DNA of 64,000 nucleotides. Source: Clostridiales bacterium. GTDB taxonomy: Bacteria > Bacillota > Clostridia > Christensenellales > UBA1242. Position numbers and translations under genes: made by a program. Positions 1 through 13,800 of this stretch are shown here, piece by piece; position 1 is the stretch's first letter; each line of letters starts with the position of its first letter. The DNA is taken from contig SVHS01000002.1 of NCBI GenBank assembly GCA_015055745.1, positions 1 to 64,000 on the forward strand. Reading direction: 5' to 3'. Under the pieces are notes generated by a model. It had not been told where the DNA came from. It saw nothing but the letters and a program-made list of their open reading frames with translations, and made no database searches.

Positions 1-29
1 GTTAATCTAATAAGGGAAGGTGAACAGAC

Positions 30-299
30 TTGAATATTACAGACATCAGAATCAGAATGGTGACTAAAGATGATAGCAAGTTGAAAGCCGTAGCTTCTTT
101 CACTATTGACAACGCTTTTGTTGTACATGATGTGAAAATTATCGAAGGTACAAATGGTAATTTCATCGCTATGCCATCAAAGCAAGCACCTAGTGGCGAG
201 TACAGAGATATCGTACACCCGCTAAATACTGAAACAAGAGAACAAATTAGTTCTGCTGTATTGGCTGCTTATGACAAAGAAAAAGCAACTCAAGAATAG
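30..299 (+). CDS. spoVG: SpoVG family septation/sporulation regulator (TTG start)
   Basis: 89-aa ORF MNITDIRIRMV...LKAVASFTIDNAFVVHDVKIIEGTNGNFIAMPSKQ...YRDIVHPLN has the SpoVG signature. AAGGGAAGGTG lies upstream of the TTG. Confidence 0.96.
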   Translation: MNITDIRIRMVTKDDSKLKAVASFTIDNAFVVHDVKIIEGTNGNFIAMPSKQAPSGEYRDIVHPLNTETREQISSAVLAAYDKEKATQE

Positions 300-306
300 C
301 AATTAA

Positions 307-336
307 AAATATCTGCATTACGCAGATATTTTTTTT
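307..336 (+). terminator. Rho-independent terminator after spoVG
   Basis: AATATCTGC-ATTAC-GCAGATATT stem followed by a T run. Confidence 0.9.
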
Positions 337-3300
337 ATAAGTTATTTAAGAAAATTAAGCTAATACCGTTATTTTCTTCCCAGATACCACCGATATTAAA
401 TGTCAAAGTCTTAGTCACTTTGTGAGCGATATTAAACCAAGAAGATATAGCACAAGTAAACTCATATGGTCCAGTAAATTGAGACACATCATTAAATCCA
501 TTTACAGTCTTGATATAGCTACTAATGCTAGAATCTGTATAACTTTTACCGAAAGCGAATGCGTCACCCATAGCAGCTATAGCATTGTCTACACCTTTAT
601 TTGCAGTATTGATGACTACACTCTGCATACTACCGTGATGAGTATCATTAGCATATAGGTTAAAGTGTCCGTCCTCATATTCGTTATTATCACTAGTTAT
701 AGCAAAGTCTTTCCATGTCTCGCGATAGAATATACCATATCCAGATAATGAACTATCTATAGTAGCATTCTTTAGCTCTGTGCCGTAAGGGAATACTAGC
801 ACAATCAATGAGCTTCGAGTAGAGTTTGTAGCACCGATGATTTCACTAGCAGCTTGTATATTAGTAATCTTACCACCAGTCAAGTTTACACTCACACCAG
901 CTACGTATACATCACCCTTGATAATATTTTGACTTAATGATTTTGTATTAGTATCATACTTACCTACTACTACCTGATCTACAGTAGCACTAGAATTATT
1001 CATCTCTGTCACAATACCAGCCACATAGTTTCCATATAGATTTGATGATACGACAGTAGTAGAAATCTTACCACTATTTTCAGCAGATACACCACCTACA
1101 AAGTATGACTTACCAGTAGCTAAAGTACCCACATTTGCGATAAAGTTTTCACTAGCCTCGATAGTACCATTATTACGTCCTGCGATACCACCTAGCAATA
1201 CTTTCGCATCTAATCCATTTACCTCTGTAGCAATAGCAATATTATCACCAGATACTGATACGTTAGAGATTAGTTTTTCATTGATAGCAGTCACACCGCC
1301 GACGAAAATTTCATTATTTGCAGATGTCACATTGATATTCACTGTCACATTAGAGTCCATAATGCTAGCAGCAGTATTGTATCCTACGATACCACCCACT
1401 TTAGCTCCGTCTACATTCTTATTATAATTTACAGATACATTACCTGTGATATTTGAGAATGTATCACTTGATCCACCATTAGCATCAGAATAACCAACCA
1501 CACCGCCGACTATATCACTAGCATACACTGTAGCATTTACTTCTGTATTGTCAATTTTTGCACTAGCTGTCCAGCCTGTGATACCACCAGCAAATTTTAC
1601 TGAAGCATCTGCATTCATTTTCAAGTCGATAACTTTTGTATCAGAAATGTTTGTATTTGAGATATATCCTGCGATACCACCAAAATCTGTAGCATTGATT
1701 ACGCCAAAGTTATCTTCAAATGTCACAGTCACATTTTCGATATTTGTCCTAGCAAACATGTCTGAGCTAGACAACTTACCTGCCAAACCACCTACGTATT
1801 TTGCATCACCTGACACACCTGTCACTACTACATTTAAGTTTTTAATAGTACAGTTATCTACAGTAGTAAATAGTCCCATATATGACTCAGCACCTGATGT
1901 CACTACAGTATTTAGATTTACTTTTATAGTCTTGCCATTACCGTCAATAGTGCAGTTTTTCAAAGATACTGGAGTCCAAGCATCAGTGATGTCTATATCA
2001 CCAGTAAGGACCACGCTTTCATTTGCCAAATCATTAGCGAATTTCTTTAAGAATGCATCTTTACTTGATAATGGAGCAGACTTTAGATTTCTTCTAAAGT
2101 ACTCACCCACTGGATCCACTGGATAGATATTACCCATTCTTAATACAGGAAGAGCACTATTATTTATCTTCCACACATATGTAGTGTCCCAAAGAGTTTT
2201 GTTATTGTCATCGATAGCATAATATACATATTCATTTGCGTTCAACAATTCACTTACACCAGCAAAGCCCCTGATCAAATATAGAGCAGCATCTTTGTCG
2301 TAGAAGCATGGATTACCTACAAATGCCTCATTTATGAAGAAAGTATTATCAAAGCTAGTCACTAGGTCTGTATCTAGTATAGTACTGTTAGTACCATATA
2401 CGATAGCCATATTTCCGATAAAGTGACGAAGCATATTTGCTTTTGTGCTATCAAAGTTTTGAGCTTTTTCTACATTACCCACAAATGCACCAAACGTACT
2501 GTCATCACTAGTAGTATTTGCATAAGACTGTTGGATAGTACCATTATCTGTACCAATCTCCATGCTACCAGCAAAACCACCAAATGCACCAGTAGAATTG
2601 ATCACATCGATATTGGCAGAATCTACATAGCTAGCCACTACTTTACTTTGAGATAACTTACCTACTAGGCCACCTACGTTTACTGATGATAAAGCATTAT
2701 TAGTACCGATGCCTACTTTGATAGAAGCACCAGACACATATGACATCTTGATTTCACCAGATACTGTACCCGCTAGCGCTCCAGTAAAGCTATTGTCAGC
2801 TGTATTTGATATAGTAGCTGACTTGATAGCCACTTTGTCTACTGTACCAGCTACGCTACCAGCCAAGATACCAGCATTGACATACTCGCCACTGATAGAC
2901 GCCTTGTCGATAGTAAGGTCATGTACTTTACCGTTAGCATTGATACTGTAGAAGAAACCAGCGTTATCATAGTCCCCTGTTAGGTTGAGACCAAAGATAC
3001 TGTGTCCATCACCATTAAATTCGCCATCAAAGCCCTGATATGTCTGTGCCAACATATCATAACCAATAGGCTGGAATGTATCAGTCAAAGTGATATCGTT
3101 CATCATGATATAGTGCTGATCGAGTCTATAAGATCCACCTATCTTACCTAGCTCAGCTTCACTCCTAATATAATAAGGATTGGCCTCGCTACCATTACCG
3201 ATATGTACGTTGACAGTAAATTTACCATATTTTTTGTTGCTAGTCTTGATAAGGAGACTCACATCTCCGGCTTTATCAGACACCTCAAAAGCGTTGATAT

Positions 3301-3550
3301 CAGCGTTGTATTTGATATATTTGCCTACCTCATCACCGCCTGCATTGTAGTCAAAGGTAGTCTTTTTGGCCTTATTTGCCTTTTTGATCTCTATACCTAG
3401 CTCATCTAGCGGGATAATATCGCCCGCATTGCAATACAATTCTGTCGTTTTGATAGTGATTACTTCATTATTTCGTAAGAAATAAAATGTAGTCAGTCCT
3501 ATACACACTACCACCACGATAGATACCAAGAAAATTAAAAACTTCTTCAT
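335..3550 (-). CDS. GLUG-repeat surface protein with N-terminal membrane anchor/signal
   Basis: The ORF opens at 3595, but the likely start is MKKFLIFLVSIVVVVCIGLTTFYF at 3550, preceded by GGAAGGATTT. Repeated GLUG-like motifs include GGLVGKLSQSKVVASYV, GGLAGKLSSS and GGIAGYISNTNISDT. Confidence 0.85.
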   Translation of the reverse strand: MKKFLIFLVSIVVVVCIGLTTFYFLRNNEVITIKTTELYCNAGDIIPLDELGIEIKKANKAKKTTFDYNAGGDEVGKYIKYNADINAFEVSDKAGDVSLLIKTSNKKYGKFTVNVHIGNGSEANPYYIRSEAELGKIGGSYRLDQHYIMMNDITLTDTFQPIGYDMLAQTYQGFDGEFNGDGHSIFGLNLTGDYDNAGFFYSINANGKVHDLTIDKASISGEYVNAGILAGSVAGTVDKVAIKSATISNTADNSFTGALAGTVSGEIKMSYVSGASIKVGIGTNNALSSVNVGGLVGKLSQSKVVASYVDSANIDVINSTGAFGGFAGSMEIGTDNGTIQQSYANTTSDDSTFGAFVGNVEKAQNFDSTKANMLRHFIGNMAIVYGTNSTILDTDLVTSFDNTFFINEAFVGNPCFYDKDAALYLIRGFAGVSELLNANEYVYYAIDDNNKTLWDTTYVWKINNSALPVLRMGNIYPVDPVGEYFRRNLKSAPLSSKDAFLKKFANDLANESVVLTGDIDITDAWTPVSLKNCTIDGNGKTIKVNLNTVVTSGAESYMGLFTTVDNCTIKNLNVVVTGVSGDAKYVGGLAGKLSSSDMFARTNIENVTVTFEDNFGVINATDFGGIAGYISNTNISDTKVIDLKMNADASVKFAGGITGWTASAKIDNTEVNATVYASDIVGGVVGYSDANGGSSDTFSNITGNVSVNYNKNVDGAKVGGIVGYNTAASIMDSNVTVNINVTSANNEIFVGGVTAINEKLISNVSVSGDNIAIATEVNGLDAKVLLGGIAGRNNGTIEASENFIANVGTLATGKSYFVGGVSAENSGKISTTVVSSNLYGNYVAGIVTEMNNSSATVDQVVVGKYDTNTKSLSQNIIKGDVYVAGVSVNLTGGKITNIQAASEIIGATNSTRSSLIVLVFPYGTELKNATIDSSLSGYGIFYRETWKDFAITSDNNEYEDGHFNLYANDTHHGSMQSVVINTANKGVDNAIAAMGDAFAFGKSYTDSSISSYIKTVNGFNDVSQFTGPYEFTCAISSWFNIAHKVTKTLTFNIGGIWEENNGISLIFLNNL

Positions 3551-3583
3551 AAATCCTTCCCCAAACCGAAATTTGATACCGAT

Positions 3584-3611
3584 ATTATACCCCAATTCTC
3601 CGATTTGTCAA
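3584..3611 (-). promoter_or_regulatory. SigA-type promoter for the 335-3550 gene
   Basis: Minus strand TTGACA-N16-TATAAT (-35 at 3606-3611, -10 at 3584-3589). It lies downstream of the upstream alternative start, which supports the start at 3550. Confidence 0.75.
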
Positions 3612-3687
3612 TACCCATTTTCGATTTTTTTTACTCTAGATAGATAATATATGAAAAAATATTTCCATTATTACCCTTGTAATACTC

Positions 3688-3716
3688 TTGACAAATTATA
3701 CCATATGTGGTATTTT
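3688..3716 (+). promoter_or_regulatory. SigA-type promoter for the 3750 gene with an inverted repeat in the spacer
   Basis: TTGACA-N17-TATTTT. ATACCA-TATG-TGGTAT (3698-3713) sits between and overlaps -35/-10. Confidence 0.6.
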
Positions 3717-3749
3717 GTGGGTAATAAATCAATATTTTGAGGTGATGTT

Positions 3750-4772
3750 ATGAAAAAACGTTTGGTGTCTTTGCTTTTATCTACTGTAATGGCTACTACT
3801 CCAGTGGCACTGGGTGGCTGTGACCTTATCGAGAATATCAACAACAATCAAAATAATCCAGATATCAGTACTACTGTGGATCCAAATAAGCCTGACACTC
3901 CGACCAAGACAGAAAAGGACTACTCAGGCCTTAGCCAGATCATGCTCAATGTACTCAATGACGAGTATTACAATGACCTCATCAGAAATGATAGATATAT
4001 GGACGCCGAGACTGGCAAGCTCTACTCTTACTCAGGTCGAGCTTATGGCGCATTCCCGTTCGCTTTCCTAGAAGACGAGGGTTATGATATCGAGAAGATC
4101 AAGGACGGCTCACTTTACTGCAAGTCAGAGTTTTACTTGAAAGGTAATGATATGTATATGGAGCTCAAGGTAGAAAATGAGTCTTCTACTCAAAATTATC
4201 TCACCAATTATATCTTAAAATATCATGTGACTGATCAAGAGATAAAAGAGATAAATATGCTATATGTAGGATTAAACCAATTTGATAGAGTCACTTATTA
4301 TCAGGCACCTTTCTATATCCAAGAGCTTACCTATGATAGAGACCCAGAGATTATATCTGAGGCATATATCACTAGAGAAGCACTGGAGCAACAAGCGAAA
4401 AATATTGGAAATAAAGATTACTCAGGCACAGGAGACGACACTCTTGCTACATATATGGGCGAAGTAATGGATGAAAACCAGATATCTTCCAATACTTTCC
4501 AAGTTCATCTAAATACTGATAAATCTGGTCGTTATATCAGTCCAAAAAACACTGTAAAAGTGGGTATAATTCGAACTAGAGGGCTAGGATCAGCTTGTAC
4601 GACAATAGATGGTATAAAAGTTTATTTCAGTACAAAAGAAAATATAAGTATACCGGACGCATATGCACAAGCATATTTAGATAGTTTGGAGACTGTGACA
4701 CATTATAATGTCACCAATACTGAGTATAAAGATGTACACGAGTCTACTATGTTTGATAAAGAAGTGGAATAA
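3750..4772 (+). CDS. Lipoprotein of unknown function
   Basis: 340 aa. MKKRLVSLLLSTVMATTPVALGGCDL signal peptide with lipobox-like LGGC. RBS-like GAGGTG upstream. Confidence 0.8.
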   Translation: MKKRLVSLLLSTVMATTPVALGGCDLIENINNNQNNPDISTTVDPNKPDTPTKTEKDYSGLSQIMLNVLNDEYYNDLIRNDRYMDAETGKLYSYSGRAYGAFPFAFLEDEGYDIEKIKDGSLYCKSEFYLKGNDMYMELKVENESSTQNYLTNYILKYHVTDQEIKEINMLYVGLNQFDRVTYYQAPFYIQELTYDRDPEIISEAYITREALEQQAKNIGNKDYSGTGDDTLATYMGEVMDENQISSNTFQVHLNTDKSGRYISPKNTVKVGIIRTRGLGSACTTIDGIKVYFSTKENISIPDAYAQAYLDSLETVTHYNVTNTEYKDVHESTMFDKEVE

Positions 4773-4801
4773 AAAAATCGAGCGAATTGCTCGATTTTTT
4801 C
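4772..4801. terminator. Bidirectional intrinsic terminator between convergent genes
   Basis: AAAAAATCGAGC-GAATT-GCTCGATTTTTT, perfect 12-bp stem. Confidence 0.92.
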
Positions 4802-4821
4802 ATTGTCCTTCTGAGTAGATT

Positions 4822-7800
4822 CTATCCTATCGTGATATTACCAGACTGTATAGTCTTGCCATCTATACCCGTATGACTCAAGGTCTGACCGCCACTTAGT
4901 GTCACCTTCACACTCTCTACAAAGTATGTAGTATATCCAGCATTCGGCACACCACCAGTCCTATCTGCTCCTTGCGGATATAGATATAGATCTTTTTTGG
5001 TGTCACCATCTTGCCTATACCAATCCGTCACACTAGTCAAATCCATCACATTACCATTCTTATCTACGAACTTAAACATGGAGTAGAAGCCCCAGTCAGT
5101 GTTTGTACAATATTTTTTATAAAGATAAGCATCTTCTACTTGATTAGCAACGGTTGGATATACTTTGTGTATTTTACCATTCTTAATCATGTATTTCGAA
5201 GTTTTTTCATATATCCAGTCATCTTGTTCTTTATAATTATTTTTTACTTGCAATATTGTAATGTCTATTTCTTTCAAATCTTTCTCTGACATATCTGACA
5301 AATCACCTACTACCCAGTCAGCATATGTAGATAATTCTAGGCCTTCATCTAAAAATTCTTGTACTGTCTTTCTTAGTGTGCTTGTAATTTTATGATTAGA
5401 ATCCAATTTGTTAAATACTAATTCATAGTCTCCGTCTAACTTTAAGTAAACATTATTTAACAAATCAACACCTGTATCACTAATCATGGATTCAAAATTG
5501 CTAACAAAATCACTGTCCGTTTTGTATCCATTATCCAAGTAATAATATTTTATTGTATGAGTTTGCTTATATGATACATCAAAAGACGGTTCTACTCCTT
5601 GAGAATTTTTATTGATAAATTTACTAGTTATTGTACCATATGCTTTTAATGCAGAAGTATTTTCCGCATTATATGGATTGGTAAATGAATAAGGATATAT
5701 TGCTAGATTAATTGAGTCAATAGCTGGCACATTTTCAAATATTCCTATTGACAAATCCGTGCTTCCATTAGACACTTGTGTATCGAGGTCAATCTCATAG
5801 TACCAAGTTTCTTGTCTATACTTGGATTCATTATTGTACTGAGAATCCAATGGAGATATTTCACCACTAGATTTTTCATAATATTTACCATTAGTATCTG
5901 CTATATAGACAGTCCTCATCACATAATCAATGTTTTCACGCAAGCCTTCAGCAAGAGAATCGACTTTATCAAATTGAGCATATTTGGTACCTAAAGACTC
6001 ATATCCATTTCGAGTATAATACATCTCATCGATATAATCATAGCCTTTCACATATTTATTTGTATTTTCAGTGCCTATAGCATCATATTGGGTTGGATTC
6101 ATATACCAAAATTCCGTAGTAGTATCTTCATCATATTTTTCTATCTCTGCCTTGCTTAGAGTATAGCCATTGAGTTTGTAATTACCTTCGTCGTCTATAG
6201 TCACTCTGTTATTTGAATAATCATCATTAAATGTATATTCACCCTTCTCAAAATCACCTCTGACATATGTCCTGCCATATCCATCTTGATACAGCTTAGT
6301 ATCAGAAACATCAGAGACATCTATCAAATCAAATGATTCATATCCATCGACATCCATTGATATAGATAGATAATAATACGCACCATTTTCATATACATAT
6401 TTTTGATAAGCTGTACCTATATACTCTGTACCCTCTTGTGTAAACTGATAGTCATAGGTATATTTACTATTGGTCCTTGTTGTAATAGAAGTGTCATAGT
6501 AAGATTTATATTCAATAGAACCTGAAGTCAAATCAGTACCTATCGGAGTAGCCATATAATAAGATGCGTAGTAATCTTTAGGTTTTTCTGCACTAGCAAA
6601 GTAATATATATATGTCTCTCCATCTGTGTCAGCGACTGTAATTTGAGAACCAATGGCTCCTTTATACTTATGATCTTCATAACTAACCACGTCCATATTC
6701 ATTGAAGATAAGAATCCGAGATTTTGATCCTTTGCACTAAAGTACATACGAGATGCGACACCATATTGTTCAATCATTTCTCCAGAGATGGATATTGCGA
6801 TAGGAGCTAAGATTGCAGCACCATATAGTATTCCAGCCCATGCAGCTAAAACTTTGATAATTTCAAGTGCTGTACCACCAGTTTTAATTGTCGCAATTGC
6901 CACAAGTACGAAAATCACAGTAGCTATACTTATACCGACAACCCAAGCAATCCAATCTGTTTTGACTGATACTGTAGCATTGGCAAAACTAGGACTCATA
7001 CCACACACTTCAAATAAAGATCCGCTCATAGGAGATTCATTAGTATGGTACGCTCCGGCAATATTTTTTGTTGATTCATTCACATAAATAACTTGGAAAT
7101 CAAAAGCTAAATCTTGCCCCATATAATTTAGTTCATAAAAATAATTATGAGCTAGATCATATCTTTTGCTACTTTCTCCTTTTATATCAAATGCATATAT
7201 ATAGCCCTTTAAATTTACCCATTCCGTACCCTCATCTGTTTTATTCTCCTGCCATGTAAAATATCCTAAATCCTCACTTGTTGTTTTCAATAACCATTCT
7301 TTTTTGACATTATATCCAGCATCATTAGTATCTTCATATATTTTATCACTACCATAATCATCTACTTTTCGCTCTTCCAGTAAAGATTTATAATTAGTTT
7401 CATAATCCTTATATGTAATAAAGTCTTTACCACTGCTACTATGGGCTAATTTCCCATTTTGGTCTTTAGCTACAGTTCCTATACCAAATACAGTATACAT
7501 TATCGGATTTTCTAGTCCCATATCATAAATGGTATATACTATGTAATCTGATTCCGTTGTGACATCTTCTGGTGTTGGTCCATATTTAAAATCACCAGTT
7601 AGTCCTAAATTTCCATACGTTCCTACGCCTGTGATGTACTGAGCGTCGAAGACTGTACCTATAGAATCCCATGTAGCACCATTGTTCTCAGCCTGAGGGA
7701 TACATCTCTGCATCACTCTGAAGCCAGTATACTCCTTGCTCCAGCCTGTGTAGTAGCCATTTAGACTACCAAGCAGTGGATTTGAGTCTTTGCCATCTTG

Positions 7801-10800
7801 ATTGTAAAGCTCAGCATTCTTTGAGCCCGTGATATTGAATGAATCTTGGTTGATATAATATGCCTGTGCGTGTAATGAAACTTCACCTGCGTTTTCTTGC
7901 ACATCAGTATCAAACTGAGTAGCGCCATCGGCGTAGTTTCCGTTTTGGATAGTATTGATAGTAAATGGATAATTGTGACTACCATCTACATTGACTGTCA
8001 ACGGAGTAGTAGTCTTAGCTACCTTGAGCATACCTATCAAACCACCGAAGTTTGTAGACATAGCCTGTAGGTCACTAGCATCAGTAGACTTAGATGAGTA
8101 AGGTTCACCACTGCTATTTACTAAGATACTATCTGTATCAACTATCACACTATCACTACTCCACACACCAATAGAGCCAGAGATTGTAGTATTTTTATCC
8201 ACAGTCGCTCTACCGATGAGACCGCCTGCGTGATAAATATTGCTAGCATATATCTTGATAGGCATCTTTTCGGCACTAGTAGATGAGATATTTAGTCCGC
8301 TGATACTATTTGCATTAGTCTTACCGAATAATCCACCTACAAACATACCTGCATAGTCTTTTTGTATCGCCACAGTAGGAGAGCCTAGCATAAATGATGT
8401 AGTGACATTACCTATCTCTCCGTCTACAAATCCAGCCATACCGCCGACATTGTATCCACCTTGTACACTGATATCCTCAGTCTTTGAGTCTTCAGTGATA
8501 TTATACAAGTATGGAAGCGTGATATTTACTGTTTGCTCACCATCATCTACCGGCACAGTGACGCTAGCACTCTTGTAATATCCGTAATAAGTACCGACAT
8601 TGATACCTACCTGAGCGTCGACTGATATGCCTAGCAAGTAGTTTGGATTAGCTAGAGATTTTGCACCCGCTTCTTTTGGAGTATAGACAGAATTTAATAA
8701 AGTATCACCGTCTATACTACCAGCAAAACCGCCTATTCCAGTATACACTTCGTCATAGTATGTGTAATTTGATGTATCTACATTATAAGCTGTATCACTA
8801 TTGAATGTATTTTCACTATTACCACTACCGATATTGTAAGTAGTCATGTAATTTCGTGTAGTGCTTACCATAGTAGCGTCATCGCCAGTATTTTCACTTT
8901 CGCGTACTGTACCCACACTGACTTTATCTAGTGCATTGTGCTGGATAGTACAACCTTCTGCCACACCGACCAATCCGCCGACACTAGTAGGCAAGTAGAT
9001 ATAATCTTTATCCTCTTCGCCGACTTTTGTAGTGTATTTGTACAACACGCCTTTCACCATAATGCCTGATGTGGTAGATGTAGTACCGCCACCAGATGCA
9101 CCTGTGTCTGTGCTAGCTTCTACGTTTACGTAGTTATTCTTGAGAGTAGCACCGCTAGCCCAGCCGACCAATCCGCCGACCGTAGTATTACCTCTCACTT
9201 TTGCTGTCGAATATATGTCAATTATAGAGACTACACTGCCAGCATATCCTACTGCACCGCCGACATTAAACACGCCGACGATACTGCCAGAGATATTTTT
9301 ATCACTAGGAAGATTATGTAATTCTCCACTTTCATCAGCTGCGATATTCGTTTCACTTTCTTTTTCACCGCCAATGATTTTTATTTCCACAGTATTATCA
9401 GTATCACCTTTGCTAGCATAACCTACTAAACCACCGACATTTTGATACCCTTGGATATTTTCTGCTTCATTTTTCACATTAGCTATAGTCAATGATTGAG
9501 TGCCATCTTCATTCTTACCAGCCTCTACCTTACCGAAGATACCGCCTACGTTTATTAGTCTAGTGACTGTGCCATCACCTGTGCCACTAATGATCATCTT
9601 CTCCACATCACCGATGCCAGGGTTAGAGATATCAACCCTATTTGTAAGATTGGTAGCACTATTTCCCATAAAGTATCCTGCGATACCACCCACATTGTAT
9701 ACAGTACCATGAGTGGCGAATGTAATAGCATTATCATTTATCACTTCGATATTTTTCAATGAGCCAGTGAGTTTACCGAATAATCCACCGAAATTGTATA
9801 ACTCTGTAGATTCATCGACCACATCACTAAATGAGATATTAATCTTCGCTGTCTTAGTAGCTAAGAAATTGATACCTTTTGTAGTAGTTTCATCACTCGT
9901 CAAAGTAAATGTACCATCATCAATATCAGCTGTAGCGTATCCGAAGACACCGCCTACGTTTGTGCTACCAGTCAATGCTACTGTAGCAAGATTGACCGCT
10001 GTATTATCAAAGTAGACCTTGCCTCCCTGATATAGTCCAGATATACCGCCGACATTTGGCACACCAAATACCGTGATAGTAGTCAGACTAGAGATATCTA
10101 GACTGTGTGCATATATGTCTCCAGACTGGATACCTGCTATACGTCCCACACCGCTATCGGTATTATCTGTAGCGAAGTTATTAGCAGTACTAGCTGTAGT
10201 ACCGTCAGAATAATTTCCCACATCAAATGTTTGGATATTTGATACAGTAATAGCATTGATATATAGTGTACCAGATTGTTTACCTACTATGATACCGTAG
10301 TATCTTTCAGTAGACTGATCTCCTATCATTGATATAACAGTCTTACTTGCATCTCCAGCCATTAATGTACATGCATCACTAGCAACTTCGCCAGATTCAT
10401 TTATTTCACCTATATTTACAATAGCAACATTACCTAGAGCATCTTTGTGTATCTCACCTACAAATCCACCAAATGCATTTGTATAGTATGAATAGCCCGC
10501 TGTATCACCGCTTTCGCTTTCTTTAAACATTATGTTAAGCGAATTGATACTATTTTCACCACTATTAGCCTTACCTATGACGCCACCTAGCACACCTACA
10601 AAGTTTTCAGCTTCTGCATTGGATACTAGATTTAGCTGATTATTATTACCAGTGATAATGACACCATTAGCCTCACCGACCAATCCGCCAGCATAAGCAT
10701 TACCATCAAAGTATGCAAAATATTTTGACATCATATTTTCTGGCGTAGCTGCTGCATTTGTGTCGACTCGTACAGCTTCGAGAATTATCTTACCAATAGC

Positions 10801-13800
10801 TTTACCGACCAATAGTCCAGCTGTGACATCATCGCCACCAGCTAGTGTGACAGGATTGACTGTCTCACCTTCTTGATAGCCTGAGACGAAATTATATATC
10901 CTCAAAGTGCCACCAGTCTGCTGACCAAATAAGCCACCATAATAGTATTTAGTATTGTCTTCAGTGCTTACTTTACCAGTAATCTTGGCATCTTTGATAA
11001 ATGAGATGTTATTTACATACACATTACCTGAGATATCGCTACCCAAAGGTCCGCCACCTACCATATCGTAGAAATTACCTAAGTATACATTACCAAAGTA
11101 CGCCTGAGTATTTACATTAAATAAGCCGTTATTTGAAATATTTGTAATAGTACAGATAGGATCTACTGCCTTAGTAGGCTCAGAGGCTGTAGCCACTGTC
11201 TCAGTATAAGCATAGTATTTATTTGACACGAATACGCCATTCATATCTACAGAAGTAAAGCTTGCATATTTTGTGACATCTTTGCTACTTTCTTTTGCTG
11301 TATATTCTCCATCTATGTCGTAGATCAATACATAATTTAGATCAGCTCCACCTAGTGTGCCTATAGCACTCATTACTCCAAGATGAGGAATCTTGTATGC
11401 ATGCTCATAATAATTGTATTTATCATCAGTATAGTTATCTATTAGGTGAGAATATCTATCGACTATAGTAATACTTGTAGTTTGATCTTTACTATATCCA
11501 GTACCAGTATATATCTGATGCTGATAGTCACTACTGATCCATTCAGCTCCTGTAAATGTCATTCTATTGAACTTGTATACAGGATAGCTATAGTTGTATC
11601 CATATGTGACATCGCTTCTATCCATACTTCCTGACATCGTTAAGAAATGCCAGTTTCCATCGAGCTTACCACCACTCATCAATTCTATAGCAGTAGCTGA
11701 CTCCAATACTCCAGCAGTAGCAACAAAGTCAAGGTCTGTATAGCTATCGATATAGTTGTTGCTACCAGCAAAATATGATGCCTCAGCTACAAAATTGTTG
11801 CTTGCCTTAGTATTACCTACTATCACACCAGCAAAGTAATTGTTGTAAGCATAGCCGTTTTCAAATTTACCGATGAGACCAGTGGATTTTTTATTATTGT
11901 CTTCATCATCGCTGACATCAATATATCCAGTAAAGTAGTTTGACATTAGCTTACCATTATTGTAGTAAGTGATACCAGCCACATTTACATTGGTACTCAA
12001 TATCTCAGCAGATGAGTAGCTGTATGAGATGAGACCTTTATTTTGGGCTGACAATAGACCTAAGCCAACATCTAATATAGTATCACTCTTCCTAATATCT
12101 ATTTTTATACCATAGCCATTTACTGAGCTATTGAATATCACACCATTGTTGACCGCAGTCAATATTCCTACTGCCAATACTTGACCCTCATCAGGTGAAG
12201 TAGTGACTCCCAATGATATTTCAGTATTTTCAAATACTAAATGCACATTTGATATAGCAGAGTGTGCACTTATCTCTGAGATGATGCCGTAATATACATT
12301 GCCATCATCTTTATAGTCTAGTATGTTAGCAATATCGATAGCATAATCTGCGGCACCGCCCATCAATACACCATTTAATATTCCCTTAAATTTAGGCAAT
12401 GTCTCAGTATCTATCAAGTAATATGAGTAAGCACTCTCAAACGGATATTCACTACTATTAGATATCAAATATGGATTCATCGCAGTACCCTTAGCATATG
12501 TGCCATTGTTTATCAATCCATATGTAGACATCGCAGACTCGAGTACTGTCAATAATGGTACTCTCATGTCATCATTGTACTCAGACTCATTGACTCCTTT
12601 CCAGAAGTTATTTTGAATACCGCTATCATTTTTTCCATCTAGATCTGAGTGCCATATCTCATCAGTAGCGATGATATTAGCAGACAAGTTTTTACCTAGA
12701 GGATTGCCATCTTTATCTACATTCTCATCAGCAAATAATGAATAATCTGATGAGTAATACAATGCCTCAGTAGTAATACTTGGCTTTGGATCGTCTAGCG
12801 TACCTCCGACGATAGCACCGATATCCAAGTCTGGTAAAGCCCTGTCAGGTATAGAGTCCGCTATGATAGTAGATAGTGTGTATGAGTGTGTGATAGAGAT
12901 ATCAGCACATACTTTACCCACTATACCACCTACGAAGAACTCAGTACCATTTCCACTCTCGTCATTTTCACTAGTCTCATTTTTAGTCACTGGGATAATC
13001 CTACCCAATGATGATACATAGTGAATCTCTGTATTACCCGTTGTCATACCTATGATACCACCAGTGTATAGATTAGTAGTACCACTGCTACCTACTGTCA
13101 TGACAGCATCGGTAGTGACTAGAGATATATTTGTTTGTCCTACACTATAAGCCACAGCTCCACCAGCATAGACTGTAGCTATAGTATTACTATCTTTATT
13201 TGTAGTATCGCTTTCTTCTGTGTCAATAGTACCAGTAAGCAAACACTGACTCATATCGATATTTTGTCCATAGGCTACACCTGTAGACAATGCCACTTCT
13301 CCACTAGATAACAATGCTTTTGCATTTAAATTTACTGCAGTATTGACATTCTCCACACCTGTCATGGTATCTATAGTAGACTGATATCCTGCGATACCTC
13401 CTACATACAATCTAGAATTAATACCTAGTTTTGCTCTACCATCTGTATTAGCCAAACTAATCAAACTGATATTCGCTAGAGCGTCAGATTTGCTGATAGA
13501 CGTACTCTCAGCATAACCTATCAATCCACCGATATATGATGTCTTATCATAAGCATTTGGATAAGTCACTTTTATATCGATTGATTTGTATCTATCATTC
13601 GTGTAAGACGCACTACCTACTTTCATATCAGCAGTAGCTATATTTGACGCTCCACCTATAATACCACCCATTTTTAGAGTAGTGCCATTGGCTACTGTGA
13701 TATCAAATGCTGTAGTCACTATATTTGTACCATCATTTGCACCTAAGTTAGATGTCTGTACTATCATCGTATTGGTCGCTTCGCCTGATATCTTTTTAGT

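Noticed and set aside
1548-2126. 192-aa plus-strand ORF and many similar 60-110 aa ORFs on + within 422-3400
   Set aside because: Antisense to the GLUG-repeat CDS; Pro/Ser/Thr/Val-rich shadow translations with no start-context support.
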